This document shows, one piece after another, positions 56,195 through 63,550 of a DNA stretch of 63,550 nt. This stretch comes from Verrucomicrobiia bacterium (GTDB lineage: Bacteria > Verrucomicrobiota > Verrucomicrobiia > Verrucomicrobiales > DEV007), in assembly GCA_020439995.1 (NCBI GenBank), contig JAGROY010000079.1, positions 1-63,550 of the forward strand, written 5' to 3'. Positions within the stretch are counted from its first letter, which is position 1. Every line of letters starts with the position of its first letter. The notes beneath the pieces were generated by a model. That model did not search any database. It was not told where the DNA came from and worked only from the letters and a program-made list of their open reading frames with translations. A program made the position numbers and the translations under genes.

Positions 56195-56890
56195 ATGATG
56201 ATTCAACGATCCCTGTCACTGCGACTACTATCCCTGCTGGCAGCGGGACAAGTAGCCTTCTTCACGCTTGCCTTGCAGGCGCAAGATACCGCAGCACCCT
56301 CCTCCCCAAAATGGGAGGAAAAGATAAAGGCATTTGAAGAAAAAGATGCCAAATCGCCTCCGAAACCAGGCGGGGTAGTCTTTGTCGGTAGCTCCAGTAT
56401 CATCGGGTGGAATCTGCCCGAATCATTCCCGGACCTGAACGCGCTGAACCGCGGCTTTGGTGGTTCGGAAGTCGTGGATGCTTTGTTCTACGCGGATCGG
56501 ATTATCTTGCCCTACAAGCCAACAAAGATATTTCTCTATGCTGGTGACAACGACATCGGCAATGGCAAGACGGCCCTGACAGTGTTCGACGATTTCGTAA
56601 TGCTTGCGGAACTCATCGAAGCAAAACTACCGGAGGCGGAGTTGATCTATGTCGCCATCAAGCCGTCGATCAAGCGCTGGAAGATCTGGCCGGAGATGCA
56701 GCGGGCAAACGATCTCATCGCTGGCTACGCACGTGCCAAATCCAAGGTCAGCTTCGCCAATATCATCCCGGCCACTCTCGGCAGCAACGGAGAACCGGAT
56801 CCAACGCTCTTCAAGGACGATGGCCTGCACTTGAACAAGAAGGGCTACGCGGCCTGGAACGCAGTCATCGTCCCATTTCTGAACGACTAG
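56195..56890 (+). CDS. Exported SGNH/GDSL-type hydrolase
   Basis: 231 aa with signal peptide (LLSLLAAGQVAFFTLALQAQ). Esterase of the SGNH fold: block I VVFVGSSSIIGW has the nucleophile Ser, block II Gly in NRGFGGSE, block III Asn in YAGDNDIGNG and block V Asp-His in DDGLHLNKKGY. Full catalytic set. Probably deacetylates or de-esterifies an extracellular polysaccharide or lipid. The start may be either of two adjacent ATGs. A lactonase gene follows 33 bp later. Confidence 0.92.
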   Translation: MMIQRSLSLRLLSLLAAGQVAFFTLALQAQDTAAPSSPKWEEKIKAFEEKDAKSPPKPGGVVFVGSSSIIGWNLPESFPDLNALNRGFGGSEVVDALFYADRIILPYKPTKIFLYAGDNDIGNGKTALTVFDDFVMLAELIEAKLPEAELIYVAIKPSIKRWKIWPEMQRANDLIAGYARAKSKVSFANIIPATLGSNGEPDPTLFKDDGLHLNKKGYAAWNAVIVPFLND

Positions 56891-56923
56891 TGGCGAACGG
56901 CTACAGCTTGTCACATTTGACCA

Positions 56924-58021
56924 ATGAAACGACACCTCACTCACCTATCGCTCTTCGCGCTACTCTCCCCCGCAGCCATGGCGGATTCGACTAACGTCTG
57001 GTTCGGCACCACTGGCCCCGGCATCCATGTGGCCCGGTTGAACACCGAAACGGGCAAGCTGTCGCAACCGTCTCAGGCGTCGGATGTAAAATCGCCAGGA
57101 TTTCTCGCGCTCCACCCGACTCTCCCCGTGCTCTATGCCGTGTGCGACACAGACGAAGGCCCGGGAGTGGCAGCATTCGCGATTGACGGCACCAACCTTA
57201 CTCCAATGGGCGAGCAATCGATCGGCGACGGCGGGGGCACTCACGTCGCGGTGCATCCTTCCGGCAATTTCCTTACAACCGCCCAATACGGTGGCGGCTC
57301 CGTGGCCGTTTTCCCGTTGGCCAAGGACGGCTCAGTTCTCGAACGCTCCCAACTGATCGAGCACGAAGGAGGAAGCCGCGCGGTGGAGGGCCGCCAGGAC
57401 AGCCCGCACCCGCACTGGTCAGGATTCGATGCAGCAGGCGCGTTTGCCTTTGTTCCAGATCTCGGGCTCGATGGTGTAGTGATCTATAAAGTAGTCGATA
57501 ACGCCCGCCTCAAACGCCATGGCTTTGCGGCCACCGCCCCCGGCAGCGGCCCCAGGCACATGAAATTCTCGCCGGACGGCAAACACGCCTATGTCCTCAA
57601 TGAGATGGCATTGACCGTTACGACCTTCGACTACGATCCTGCCACTGGCACTTTGAAACAGAAGTCGACAGCCCCCGCATTGACAGATGAGCAAAAAGCC
57701 AGGGAAACGTTCAACTCCGCGTCTGAAATCCGGGTGCATCCAAGCGGAAAACTTGTGTACACCGCGAACCGTGGTCATGACACGATCAGTGTAGTCCAGG
57801 CATCTGCTGAAGGCTCCCTTACATTGATCGAGAACGAACCCATTCGCGGTGGATGGCCTCGGAATTTCAATCTCGACCCTTCCGGCAAGTGGCTGCTGGC
57901 TGCAGGCCGCGACTCAAATACTGTCGCAGTGTTTGCGGTTGACCAGGAGACCGGAGAACTCACCTACTCGCGCCAAATCATCAACGTTCCATCGTCGATT
58001 TGCGTGCTCTTTTCCCGTTAG
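56924..58021 (+). CDS. Lactonase family, 6-phosphogluconolactonase-like beta-propeller, exported
   Basis: 365 aa. Seven-bladed propeller of the YbhE/Pgl type: LALHPTLPVLYAVCD, THVAVHPSGNFLTTAQYGGG, PHPHWSGFDAAGAFAFVPDL, APGSGPRHMKFSPDGKHAYV, RGGWPRNFNLDPSGKWLLAA are the repeated blade motifs with the active-site His, Arg and Asp cluster. Unlike E. coli Pgl it has an N-terminal signal peptide (LSLFALLSPAAMA), so it should act outside the cytoplasm on a non-phosphorylated sugar lactone or other lactone. Directly upstream of the methyltransferase gene, 9 bp apart. Confidence 0.9.
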   Translation: MKRHLTHLSLFALLSPAAMADSTNVWFGTTGPGIHVARLNTETGKLSQPSQASDVKSPGFLALHPTLPVLYAVCDTDEGPGVAAFAIDGTNLTPMGEQSIGDGGGTHVAVHPSGNFLTTAQYGGGSVAVFPLAKDGSVLERSQLIEHEGGSRAVEGRQDSPHPHWSGFDAAGAFAFVPDLGLDGVVIYKVVDNARLKRHGFAATAPGSGPRHMKFSPDGKHAYVLNEMALTVTTFDYDPATGTLKQKSTAPALTDEQKARETFNSASEIRVHPSGKLVYTANRGHDTISVVQASAEGSLTLIENEPIRGGWPRNFNLDPSGKWLLAAGRDSNTVAVFAVDQETGELTYSRQIINVPSSICVLFSR

Positions 58022-58030
58022 GAGAGACCA

Positions 58031-58840
58031 GTGGAAGATCCACCGCCCACAGAATCCCCCATCATTGCCCCGCGAACTCCGGCATTTACGCCTCCGGGGG
58101 CAATGTTTGAGTCTCTGGTCAGGCATTTCTCGCAGGGAGCGCGGGCCGACGAATTGGAACCCGCGATCCTGACAGAACTGCGGGAAGAAATGGCTGCCGG
58201 AGAACATTTCAGCAGGGACATGAGCCACCTCTGGCAGATGCTGGAAACGGTGCTGGCAAAATCCGGGCGAGCCACTTGCACGGGAGCGGATGATTCTTTC
58301 AGACTTCTGAATTTAGCCTGCGGACACTGCGAAGAAGCAGCCGTCCTCTCTGCCTTCTTCGGACGCATGGGTAAGCCCGTGCGGCAGTTTGCCATGGACT
58401 TGCGCGACCGCGAGATCGACAAAGCGAAGCGAAGGTATGCGGCTACGGAGGCGCTGTTCCAAATAGCAGGAGTGCCGAAGATTCGAGCGAAGGAAAACAC
58501 AATCGAATTCGTCGCCGACGACGCCACACGCCTGGTCGGCTATGGACAAATTCCAGGCGCGTTCGATGTCGTCTTCATGCGTCATCAAAATCTCTGGAAT
58601 GGCCTCTCCACCTGGCGGCGAATCTACTCCTTTGCGCTTGAACGCATCGCAACCGACGGCGGAACGTTGATCATTACCTCCTACTTTGATAAGGAACATC
58701 TCCAGGCACTCGAACTCCTTCGAGCGCTGGGAGGCACCATTCTATCAAGCGAGCGCAACCCCCGTTCACGGGAACTTGATTACCCAGGAAAGTCGGTCGA
58801 CAGGCATGTCGCTGCGATCGCCACAGTGCCACCAGCCTAG
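58031..58840 (+). CDS. SAM-dependent methyltransferase-like protein
   Basis: 269 aa from GTG 58031, supported by GGAGAG four bases upstream. A Rossmann-type methyltransferase: motif I FRLLNLACGHCEEAAV (~97-112), then FAMDLRDREIDKA, and FDVVFMRHQNLW typical of motif IV in the CheR/class I group. The N-terminal ~70 residues have no known domain. Target unknown. Convergent with the sialidase gene, stops only 8 bp apart. Confidence 0.8.
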   Translation: MEDPPPTESPIIAPRTPAFTPPGAMFESLVRHFSQGARADELEPAILTELREEMAAGEHFSRDMSHLWQMLETVLAKSGRATCTGADDSFRLLNLACGHCEEAAVLSAFFGRMGKPVRQFAMDLRDREIDKAKRRYAATEALFQIAGVPKIRAKENTIEFVADDATRLVGYGQIPGAFDVVFMRHQNLWNGLSTWRRIYSFALERIATDGGTLIITSYFDKEHLQALELLRALGGTILSSERNPRSRELDYPGKSVDRHVAAIATVPPA

Positions 58841-58848
58841 CTGACGCC

Positions 58849-61773
58849 TCACTCGGGCCATGCCTCTTCGTTTAATACGCTACCGGCCTCAAGATTTGCC
58901 GGATCGATTACCATGTGGCGCACGCGATCACGGTTCCAGGTGTAGGTCAGGTGAACGAGCCCATCTCTGGCCTGAATCATGGCCGGATATGAGAATCCTC
59001 CCTCCTGCGCTTTCTCGACCACCGCGGCAGCCCTCCAGACTTTGCCGTCATCGCTCATTGCAAGGTGAATGGCGTGCCGGTTCCCCCACCCGTTCTTTCG
59101 CTCTGCGCCCAGGTGATTGTAGAGCAACAGGTGCCGACCATCGCGCAATGTCAGGGCTTCAATCCCTGAGTTGTTGTTAGGCAGATCGGCCTTTGTAAAC
59201 GAACTCCAGGTCTCGCCACCATTCCTCGATTCCGTCTTGATGATCACTCCGTGCTTGGAGCGGCAGAGCGCCTGCAAGGTGCCATCGCTCTGTTGAATCA
59301 GCGTGGGCTGGATCACCTGAAACGGTTGCGCCTCTGGTTCGAAACGGGACCACTGACCGCCTTTGAGTTTTTCAAAGTGGATGCGCCAGTCGTTTTCATG
59401 TTCGGTAGAGGACGGACAAAGCAGCGCACCGTCTGCAAGCAGCAGCGGCTTCGAGCGCACTGGGCCATCAATGCCCTCGGGCAGGCGCCGTCGATCGCGG
59501 AACGATCGGCCGCGATCGTAACTAGTCATCTCCTCGCCCCACCACTCCTGCGGGTTCGGGCCGACTTTGAAGAACAGCTTTACCCGCCCGTCGCCTGGTT
59601 CCTGATAGAGCACGGGATTCCAGCAAGGGTAGCGCAAGCCTGTGTGCTGGACTCCATTGGCCCACTCGATTGGTTTCGACCATCCACTCCCATCATGGTA
59701 CGCTGACCAGATCCCTACATCTTTGTCCTTCTCTCTAGTACCGCCGAACCAGGCGACCACAAGACCTCGGCTGGTCTCGACCAGTGTCGAAGCGTGGCAC
59801 TCCTTGTGGGGAGCATCCGTAAACACAAAGCCCTCGCTCACCAATCCGAGAAAGCGCGGAGCGGGAATTGTATTCGGCGTACGAGCTGCCATTTCTTCAT
59901 CGGTGAAGCGGACGCAATCGGCGTGCTTGATAAAGTAAATGCGACCGTTCTCGGAACCGACGAGCAGGTCAGGTTTGCCATCCTTGTCGAAGTCACACAC
60001 TGCCGGGCTACTGGTGTGGCCAGCAACATTGCGTAGCGCGAGATTACCGATCTTTTTCAGGATCACTTTGCCGTCGTCAGCGTCCTTGCAGTTCCGCCAC
60101 CAGGCAGCGTTTTCGGAATTGGTGAGAATGTCAGTTCGTCCGTCACCGTCCCAGTCGACCAAGGCAAGCTTGACACGTCCGGAGCTCCCAGCGGTCTTCG
60201 GATTCAAGCGAACGGGCACAAGGTCCTCGTCTAGAAAGATGCGCGTTTCCTTTCGCGCACGACTCTGGCAAGTGAGATATCCCTCCTGATCGAGAATCAC
60301 GAGATCGAGCTGTCCGTCGCGGTCGAAGTCAGATGCCAATGGTGTCGTGCGCCATTGGGTTTGCAGATTCTCAGCGAGCGTCTGCCACCAGTAGAATGCG
60401 GGCGGTGCTTCTTTTGACCAGAATGGCAGAGGTTCCTGAGTGAGGCCGCGTTCGGTGTTGCGCAACAGCTGGAGCTTCGGCCAGATGCTGTTGACCAGAA
60501 TGTCATCGCGACCATCGGCATCCCAGTCAGCAACCGACAATGTGGTGTAGCCCCACTTTGCCTCAGCCGGACCTTGGATAGAGCCCTCTGAGCCTGCCAT
60601 GATACGGAACGGTGCGCCATCGGCTTGAATCAATCCGGGAGCCGACCATTTTGTTCCCTTGCCATCGAGATTCGTGAACAACGCGATGTTGCCAGCGGTG
60701 TTGCCGCACAAAATGTCCTCGTCGCCATCCTGATCCCAGTCGTGTGCGAACGGCGTAGCGAGCGCACCAAATTTGAGTTCATCGGCTTCCTGCTGGAAAT
60801 AGACCGGTTGCTTAAAAACCGGTAACTCGGCGTCCTTGCCCGTAACGTTCTCGACCAATGCAACGCGACCATCTTCGTCCCCCACGATGAGGTCGGCATC
60901 ACCGTCACGATCCCAGTCGATCGCCGTAGGAGTAATCATTTGCAGGTGCATCACCAGCGGCGCGCCATCCGCCGCCTTAAGCTTAACGCCTGCGCCATAG
61001 CTGGGCTCCGAGCGGGTGCCTGTGTTCTTGAAATAAGTGAAGCCATCGAGGAACTCGCCGCACAGCAGGTCGAGGTCTCCGTCCCCATCGAAGTCGGCAA
61101 AATTGGGACTCGGCCATCCGTAAACATCTACCGGCGACCCAGCTGCCTCGATTTTCACCGGAGTCTTTGAATACTCATCGCTCTCGTTTTCAATCAGGTA
61201 TACCCAGCCATGCAGCGGCCCGTTGTGCCAGCGCCCCTGAGCATCGAAGGCATGATCCCAGACGTAATCTGACCAGTCTCCAATGCCGACCATAAGATCC
61301 TGATCACCATCGCCCTCCCAATCGACATAACGCCACATTTTCGCCCGCGTTTTCCCGGGATGAATGTTAGCGTCGTCGTAGATCTTCACCCGTTCCTTGA
61401 ATCCGTTCCGCTTAAAATCGACATATTCAAAGTTTTCGCGTAACACGCGCGGCTGGCCATCGACGTAGCTCACCTGTGCGTTGTGCCCAGTCTCGCCAAG
61501 GTAGACTGCAGGCTTGAACACGGGCATTTTCACCGCTGCATCCTGGCTAGGATTCTCGAAAAAGTAGAACCCGTTGGTCGGCTTGTCAGGACACGAGACG
61601 ATGAGGTCGTAGTCGCCGTCGTCGTCGAAATCCATAGGCAACGGCCACGCCCACAATCCCACCCCAAGATCCACCACGAGGCCCGGCTCGTTGAACTTCA
61701 GCGGTTGTAGCTTCCAGTCATCTGCCAGCGCAGCGGTGGTGAACAGGAGGACAAGGGCTAGCGAGGTTTTCAT
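58849..61773 (-). CDS. Secreted fusion of FG-GAP repeat propeller and BNR/sialidase-like domain
   Basis: About 974 aa from ATG 61773 (TTG 61779 also possible) with signal peptide (SLALVLLFTTAALA). Residues ~30-640 contain at least seven FG-GAP calcium loops (DFDDDGDYD, DWEGDGDQD, DFDGDGDLD, DWDRDGDAD, DWDQDGDED, DWDGDGRTD, DFDKDGKPD). The C-terminal third is a sialidase/BNR-type six-bladed propeller: CHASTLVETSRGLVVAWFGG, SYDRGRSF, SRNGGETWSSF Asp-box, HLTYTWNRDRVRHMVID. An extracellular glycan-acting enzyme or binder; catalytic Tyr/Glu not fixed. Divergent from the YeeE genes. Confidence 0.9.
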   Translation of the reverse strand: MKTSLALVLLFTTAALADDWKLQPLKFNEPGLVVDLGVGLWAWPLPMDFDDDGDYDLIVSCPDKPTNGFYFFENPSQDAAVKMPVFKPAVYLGETGHNAQVSYVDGQPRVLRENFEYVDFKRNGFKERVKIYDDANIHPGKTRAKMWRYVDWEGDGDQDLMVGIGDWSDYVWDHAFDAQGRWHNGPLHGWVYLIENESDEYSKTPVKIEAAGSPVDVYGWPSPNFADFDGDGDLDLLCGEFLDGFTYFKNTGTRSEPSYGAGVKLKAADGAPLVMHLQMITPTAIDWDRDGDADLIVGDEDGRVALVENVTGKDAELPVFKQPVYFQQEADELKFGALATPFAHDWDQDGDEDILCGNTAGNIALFTNLDGKGTKWSAPGLIQADGAPFRIMAGSEGSIQGPAEAKWGYTTLSVADWDADGRDDILVNSIWPKLQLLRNTERGLTQEPLPFWSKEAPPAFYWWQTLAENLQTQWRTTPLASDFDRDGQLDLVILDQEGYLTCQSRARKETRIFLDEDLVPVRLNPKTAGSSGRVKLALVDWDGDGRTDILTNSENAAWWRNCKDADDGKVILKKIGNLALRNVAGHTSSPAVCDFDKDGKPDLLVGSENGRIYFIKHADCVRFTDEEMAARTPNTIPAPRFLGLVSEGFVFTDAPHKECHASTLVETSRGLVVAWFGGTREKDKDVGIWSAYHDGSGWSKPIEWANGVQHTGLRYPCWNPVLYQEPGDGRVKLFFKVGPNPQEWWGEEMTSYDRGRSFRDRRRLPEGIDGPVRSKPLLLADGALLCPSSTEHENDWRIHFEKLKGGQWSRFEPEAQPFQVIQPTLIQQSDGTLQALCRSKHGVIIKTESRNGGETWSSFTKADLPNNNSGIEALTLRDGRHLLLYNHLGAERKNGWGNRHAIHLAMSDDGKVWRAAAVVEKAQEGGFSYPAMIQARDGLVHLTYTWNRDRVRHMVIDPANLEAGSVLNEEAWPE

Positions 61774-61779
61774 ACGCAA

Positions 61780-62084
61780 AATCGGAGAGTTGCCATAACC
61801 CTATCGATTTCACGGAAGATGTGTCAACGGTGAGCGCTCGATTTCGTGGGTTGTGGGGGGAAACTGCACCCAAGCTTTGACACGCCTCCAAGCCCGGCGA
61901 ACGCGATGTAGCCGATAAAACTCCCCCGCCACAGCCAGAGGCCAACCACTTTCGCCGCGCTCTACGAAGCAGCCGATCCAGTTTTTCCTAGTTTCGCTCA
62001 CAAATCGCATTGATTTAATTGCTATTATATAATTATATAGGCATATAGTGACTATCTTTTGAATAGCCATTGATCTTAGAACCC
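61780..62084. other. Divergent intergenic region between sialidase fusion and YeeE genes
   Basis: 305 bp, GC-rich near 61800-61980 and AT-rich from 62000 to 62065. It holds the 14-bp palindrome listed next. The minus-strand frame 61810-62070 is not protein-like. Confidence 0.5.
62026..62039. promoter_or_regulatory. AT palindrome upstream of the sulfur transporter genes, candidate operator
   Basis: TATATAATTATATA is a perfect 14-bp palindrome, with a related GCATATAG half-site a few bases downstream, about 45 bp before the first YeeE gene. Reactive-sulfur operons of this transporter type are often controlled by ArsR-family repressors that bind AT-rich inverted repeats, but no ArsR gene is in the window. 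It could instead be part of the promoter (TATAAT inside it). Confidence 0.4.
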
Positions 62085-62654
62085 ATGAAAACGAACGAGA
62101 ATCTCCCGGGAATTAAAGGAAATCCGCTCTCGCTGCGGATCAAGGTGTGGAATCCTTATATCGTAGGAACCGGAATCGGCATCCTGAGCTGGCTGGCATT
62201 CCTTCTGGTAAACAAGCCAATCGGGATGTCCACGGAGGTCTCGAAATTCTCCGGTTGGGCGGCGAGTCTCTTTGTCGGATGGGAATCGATGACCAGCAAT
62301 GCCTACTGGGCGGGCACGACACCGGCGTTCGGCTACAGCACCGTGTTTCTGGCATTCACCGGGCTCGGCGCTTTCATCAGTGCCTACTTCGGCAAGGATC
62401 TCTCTCTGGAACCCGTGCCGTCTGTCTGGGAGGAATACCATGGCACCAGCGTGGGCAAGCGCATGGTCGCCGCCTTCTTCGGTGGTGCGATTCTACTCTA
62501 TGGTGCCCGTATGGCTGGCGGCTGCACGAGCGGCCACGGGATCAGCGGCACGATGCAACTGGCTCTCTCCAGTTGGGTCTTTTTCCCCGTTATGTTCGTC
62601 ACCGGAATCATCACAGCCCGCCTGTTGTTCCGGAAGAAAGTGAGCGCCAGCTAA
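62085..62654 (+). CDS. YeeE/YedE family sulfur-compound transporter, first subunit
   Basis: 189 aa from ATG 62085 (TTG 62070 unlikely). Four or five TM helices. The conserved cysteine motif AGGCTSGHGISG (~144-155) is the substrate-relay Cys of thiosulfate or sulfide-type transporters related to YeeE. The other half (the GYCPGTA motif) is in the next gene, so the transporter is split in two. Its promoter region carries an AT palindrome. Confidence 0.9.
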   Translation: MKTNENLPGIKGNPLSLRIKVWNPYIVGTGIGILSWLAFLLVNKPIGMSTEVSKFSGWAASLFVGWESMTSNAYWAGTTPAFGYSTVFLAFTGLGAFISAYFGKDLSLEPVPSVWEEYHGTSVGKRMVAAFFGGAILLYGARMAGGCTSGHGISGTMQLALSSWVFFPVMFVTGIITARLLFRKKVSAS

Positions 62655-62712
62655 GCTCTCACTTGAGCCCCCATCCACCATTCCGTCCGCAACTCTTACA
62701 ATACGATAAACC

Positions 62713-63291
62713 ATGAATCTACCCATTCCTACCAACTCGGCTGGAGGCCTCCTAATCGCCGCAATCCTTGGCCTGATCTTTGGAATCCTCCTGAACAAAG
62801 GGCGAGTCACTGACTACAACGCGATCGTCAATCTCTTCCGCTTGAAAGATTTCACTGTGGTGAAGATCATGATGACGGCGATCTTCGTCGGCGGTATCGG
62901 AGTATTCGCGATGATGGGCATGGGGTTACTCGAAGGCTATCACATCAAAGACGCCAACCTGCTCGGCGTCGTATTGGGCAGTGCTATTTTTGGGGTCGGC
63001 ATGGCCCTCTATGGCTACTGCCCGGGAACCGCCGTGGGTGCGATCGCCACTGGTCGACTGCACGCACTCATCGGCTTCTTCGGAATGATCGCTGGCGGAA
63101 TGGCCTACGCTCTGAGCTTCAGCTGGGTGAAGGCGAACATCCTCGGGATCTGGAGTTATGGCAAGATAAGGCTTCCAGAGCTGACCGGCATCCCGGCGAT
63201 CGCCTGGTGGATCCTCATCGCCGCAGGCACGGGAGCGTTGTTCTATGTAGTCGAGCGTGCTGCGCGGAGCCACCGAACCCGGCTGCAGTAG
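62713..63291 (+). CDS. YeeE/YedE family sulfur-compound transporter, second subunit (DUF6691)
   Basis: 192 aa, four or five TM helices. GYCPGTAVGAIATGR carries the second conserved cysteine (Cys103). FGVGMALYGYCPG is typical of DUF6691. Fifty-eight bases after the first subunit, so the two are co-transcribed and form one transporter. Usual partners such as rhodanese, persulfide dioxygenase or SQR genes are not in the window to the right edge. Confidence 0.9.
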   Translation: MNLPIPTNSAGGLLIAAILGLIFGILLNKGRVTDYNAIVNLFRLKDFTVVKIMMTAIFVGGIGVFAMMGMGLLEGYHIKDANLLGVVLGSAIFGVGMALYGYCPGTAVGAIATGRLHALIGFFGMIAGGMAYALSFSWVKANILGIWSYGKIRLPELTGIPAIAWWILIAAGTGALFYVVERAARSHRTRLQ

Positions 63292-63520
63292 CGCAACTGC
63301 ACTGAATTGAAGCGGGAATAGTAGAACACTTTCCCAGGCACACGCAGTTTCCTCGGGATCATCATCACTTGGTTAACCCTACAGGGAATGTGTCCTGCGA
63401 AGCGTCTGGATCGACCAAAAATATGGCGGCGTAAAGAGAGATCAAATTATCCGAGTCGTAGACCTTGAGTGCAAGCCCCATGGCAGAGGAGACACAGAAG
63501 TTTGCATCTGAAAAATGAAG

Positions 63521-63550
63521 TGGCTACCCCGCAAGGACTCGAACCTTGAA
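63521..63550 (-). tRNA. 3' end of a tRNA gene, cut by the window
   Basis: On the minus strand the sequence reads a T-arm AAGG-TTCGAGT-CCTT, then CGGGGTA, a discriminator G and an encoded CCA (63521-63523). Standard geometry for a T-arm, acceptor 3' strand and CCA. The anticodon is outside the window, so the amino acid cannot be told. Confidence 0.85.

Noticed and set aside
61810..62070. 86-aa minus-strand frame in the divergent promoter region
   Set aside because: Rich in Arg and Trp without protein pattern, and it includes the AT-rich palindrome and promoter area.
1..63550. CRISPR arrays, rRNA genes or prophage modules
   Set aside because: No regularly spaced repeats, rRNA-like sequence, or phage structural, integrase or lysis genes were seen in the window.

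Overview
The window looks like a chromosomal segment of a Verrucomicrobiota bacterium, probably order Verrucomicrobiales. Lineage-typical signs are an ECF sigma factor next to a Ser/Thr kinase with WD40 repeats, a PEP-CTERM sorted protein, a very large LamG protein, planctomycete/verrucomicrobia-type cytochrome proteins (DUF1592/DUF1588-like plus DUF1552), an arylsulfatase, and many FG-GAP repeat proteins. The assignment is by gene content only.

Region 1 (1-22.3 kb, all minus strand). An ECF sigma factor (22322) is followed by a Ser/Thr kinase with a short WD40 tail. Six tightly packed genes follow: a 580-aa secreted protein, a 3,556-aa giant, a 1,201-aa Calx-beta/RTX protein, a PEP-CTERM protein, a PpiC-type lipoprotein broken by a G9 homopolymer, and a one-TM protein. 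ATGA overlaps or short gaps link nearly all of them, so this looks like one export/surface programme under its own regulators. A REP-associated transposase is cut by the left edge.

Region 2 (22.5-24.2 kb) is a gene graveyard: the tail of a membrane protein, a frameshifted and internally deleted IS91-type transposase, an unidentified C-terminus, and a decayed FAD-oxidoreductase C-terminus.

Region 3 (24.7-44.1 kb) holds gapA-pgk-tpiA with two clear intrinsic terminators, a haem lipoprotein, a SET-domain methyltransferase with a lysine-rich tail, the DUF1592/DUF1552 pair, a MetE-like zinc protein, a sulfatase, a DUF58-SpoIIM-RDD operon, a bacterial voltage-gated sodium channel with a TLESWSM filter, a pseudopilin-like protein, an FG-GAP protein and an M32 carboxypeptidase.

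Region 4 (44.5-55.3 kb) is a complete-looking sugar operon: FucI-family isomerase, split transketolase, FGGY kinase, ribose-type ABC transporter with a DUF2291 protein, and a DUF1593 nucleoside-hydrolase-like protein. The layout matches isomerise, phosphorylate, cleave by transketolase, with products able to enter the glycolytic genes of region 3. Palindromic elements with the core GGCAAAATGATT sit on both sides of the permease gene.

Region 5 (55.6-63.5 kb) contains a small membrane protein, an SGNH hydrolase, an exported lactonase, a methyltransferase, an FG-GAP/sialidase fusion, a two-gene YeeE/YedE sulfur transporter behind an AT-rich palindrome, and the 3' end of a tRNA at the right edge.
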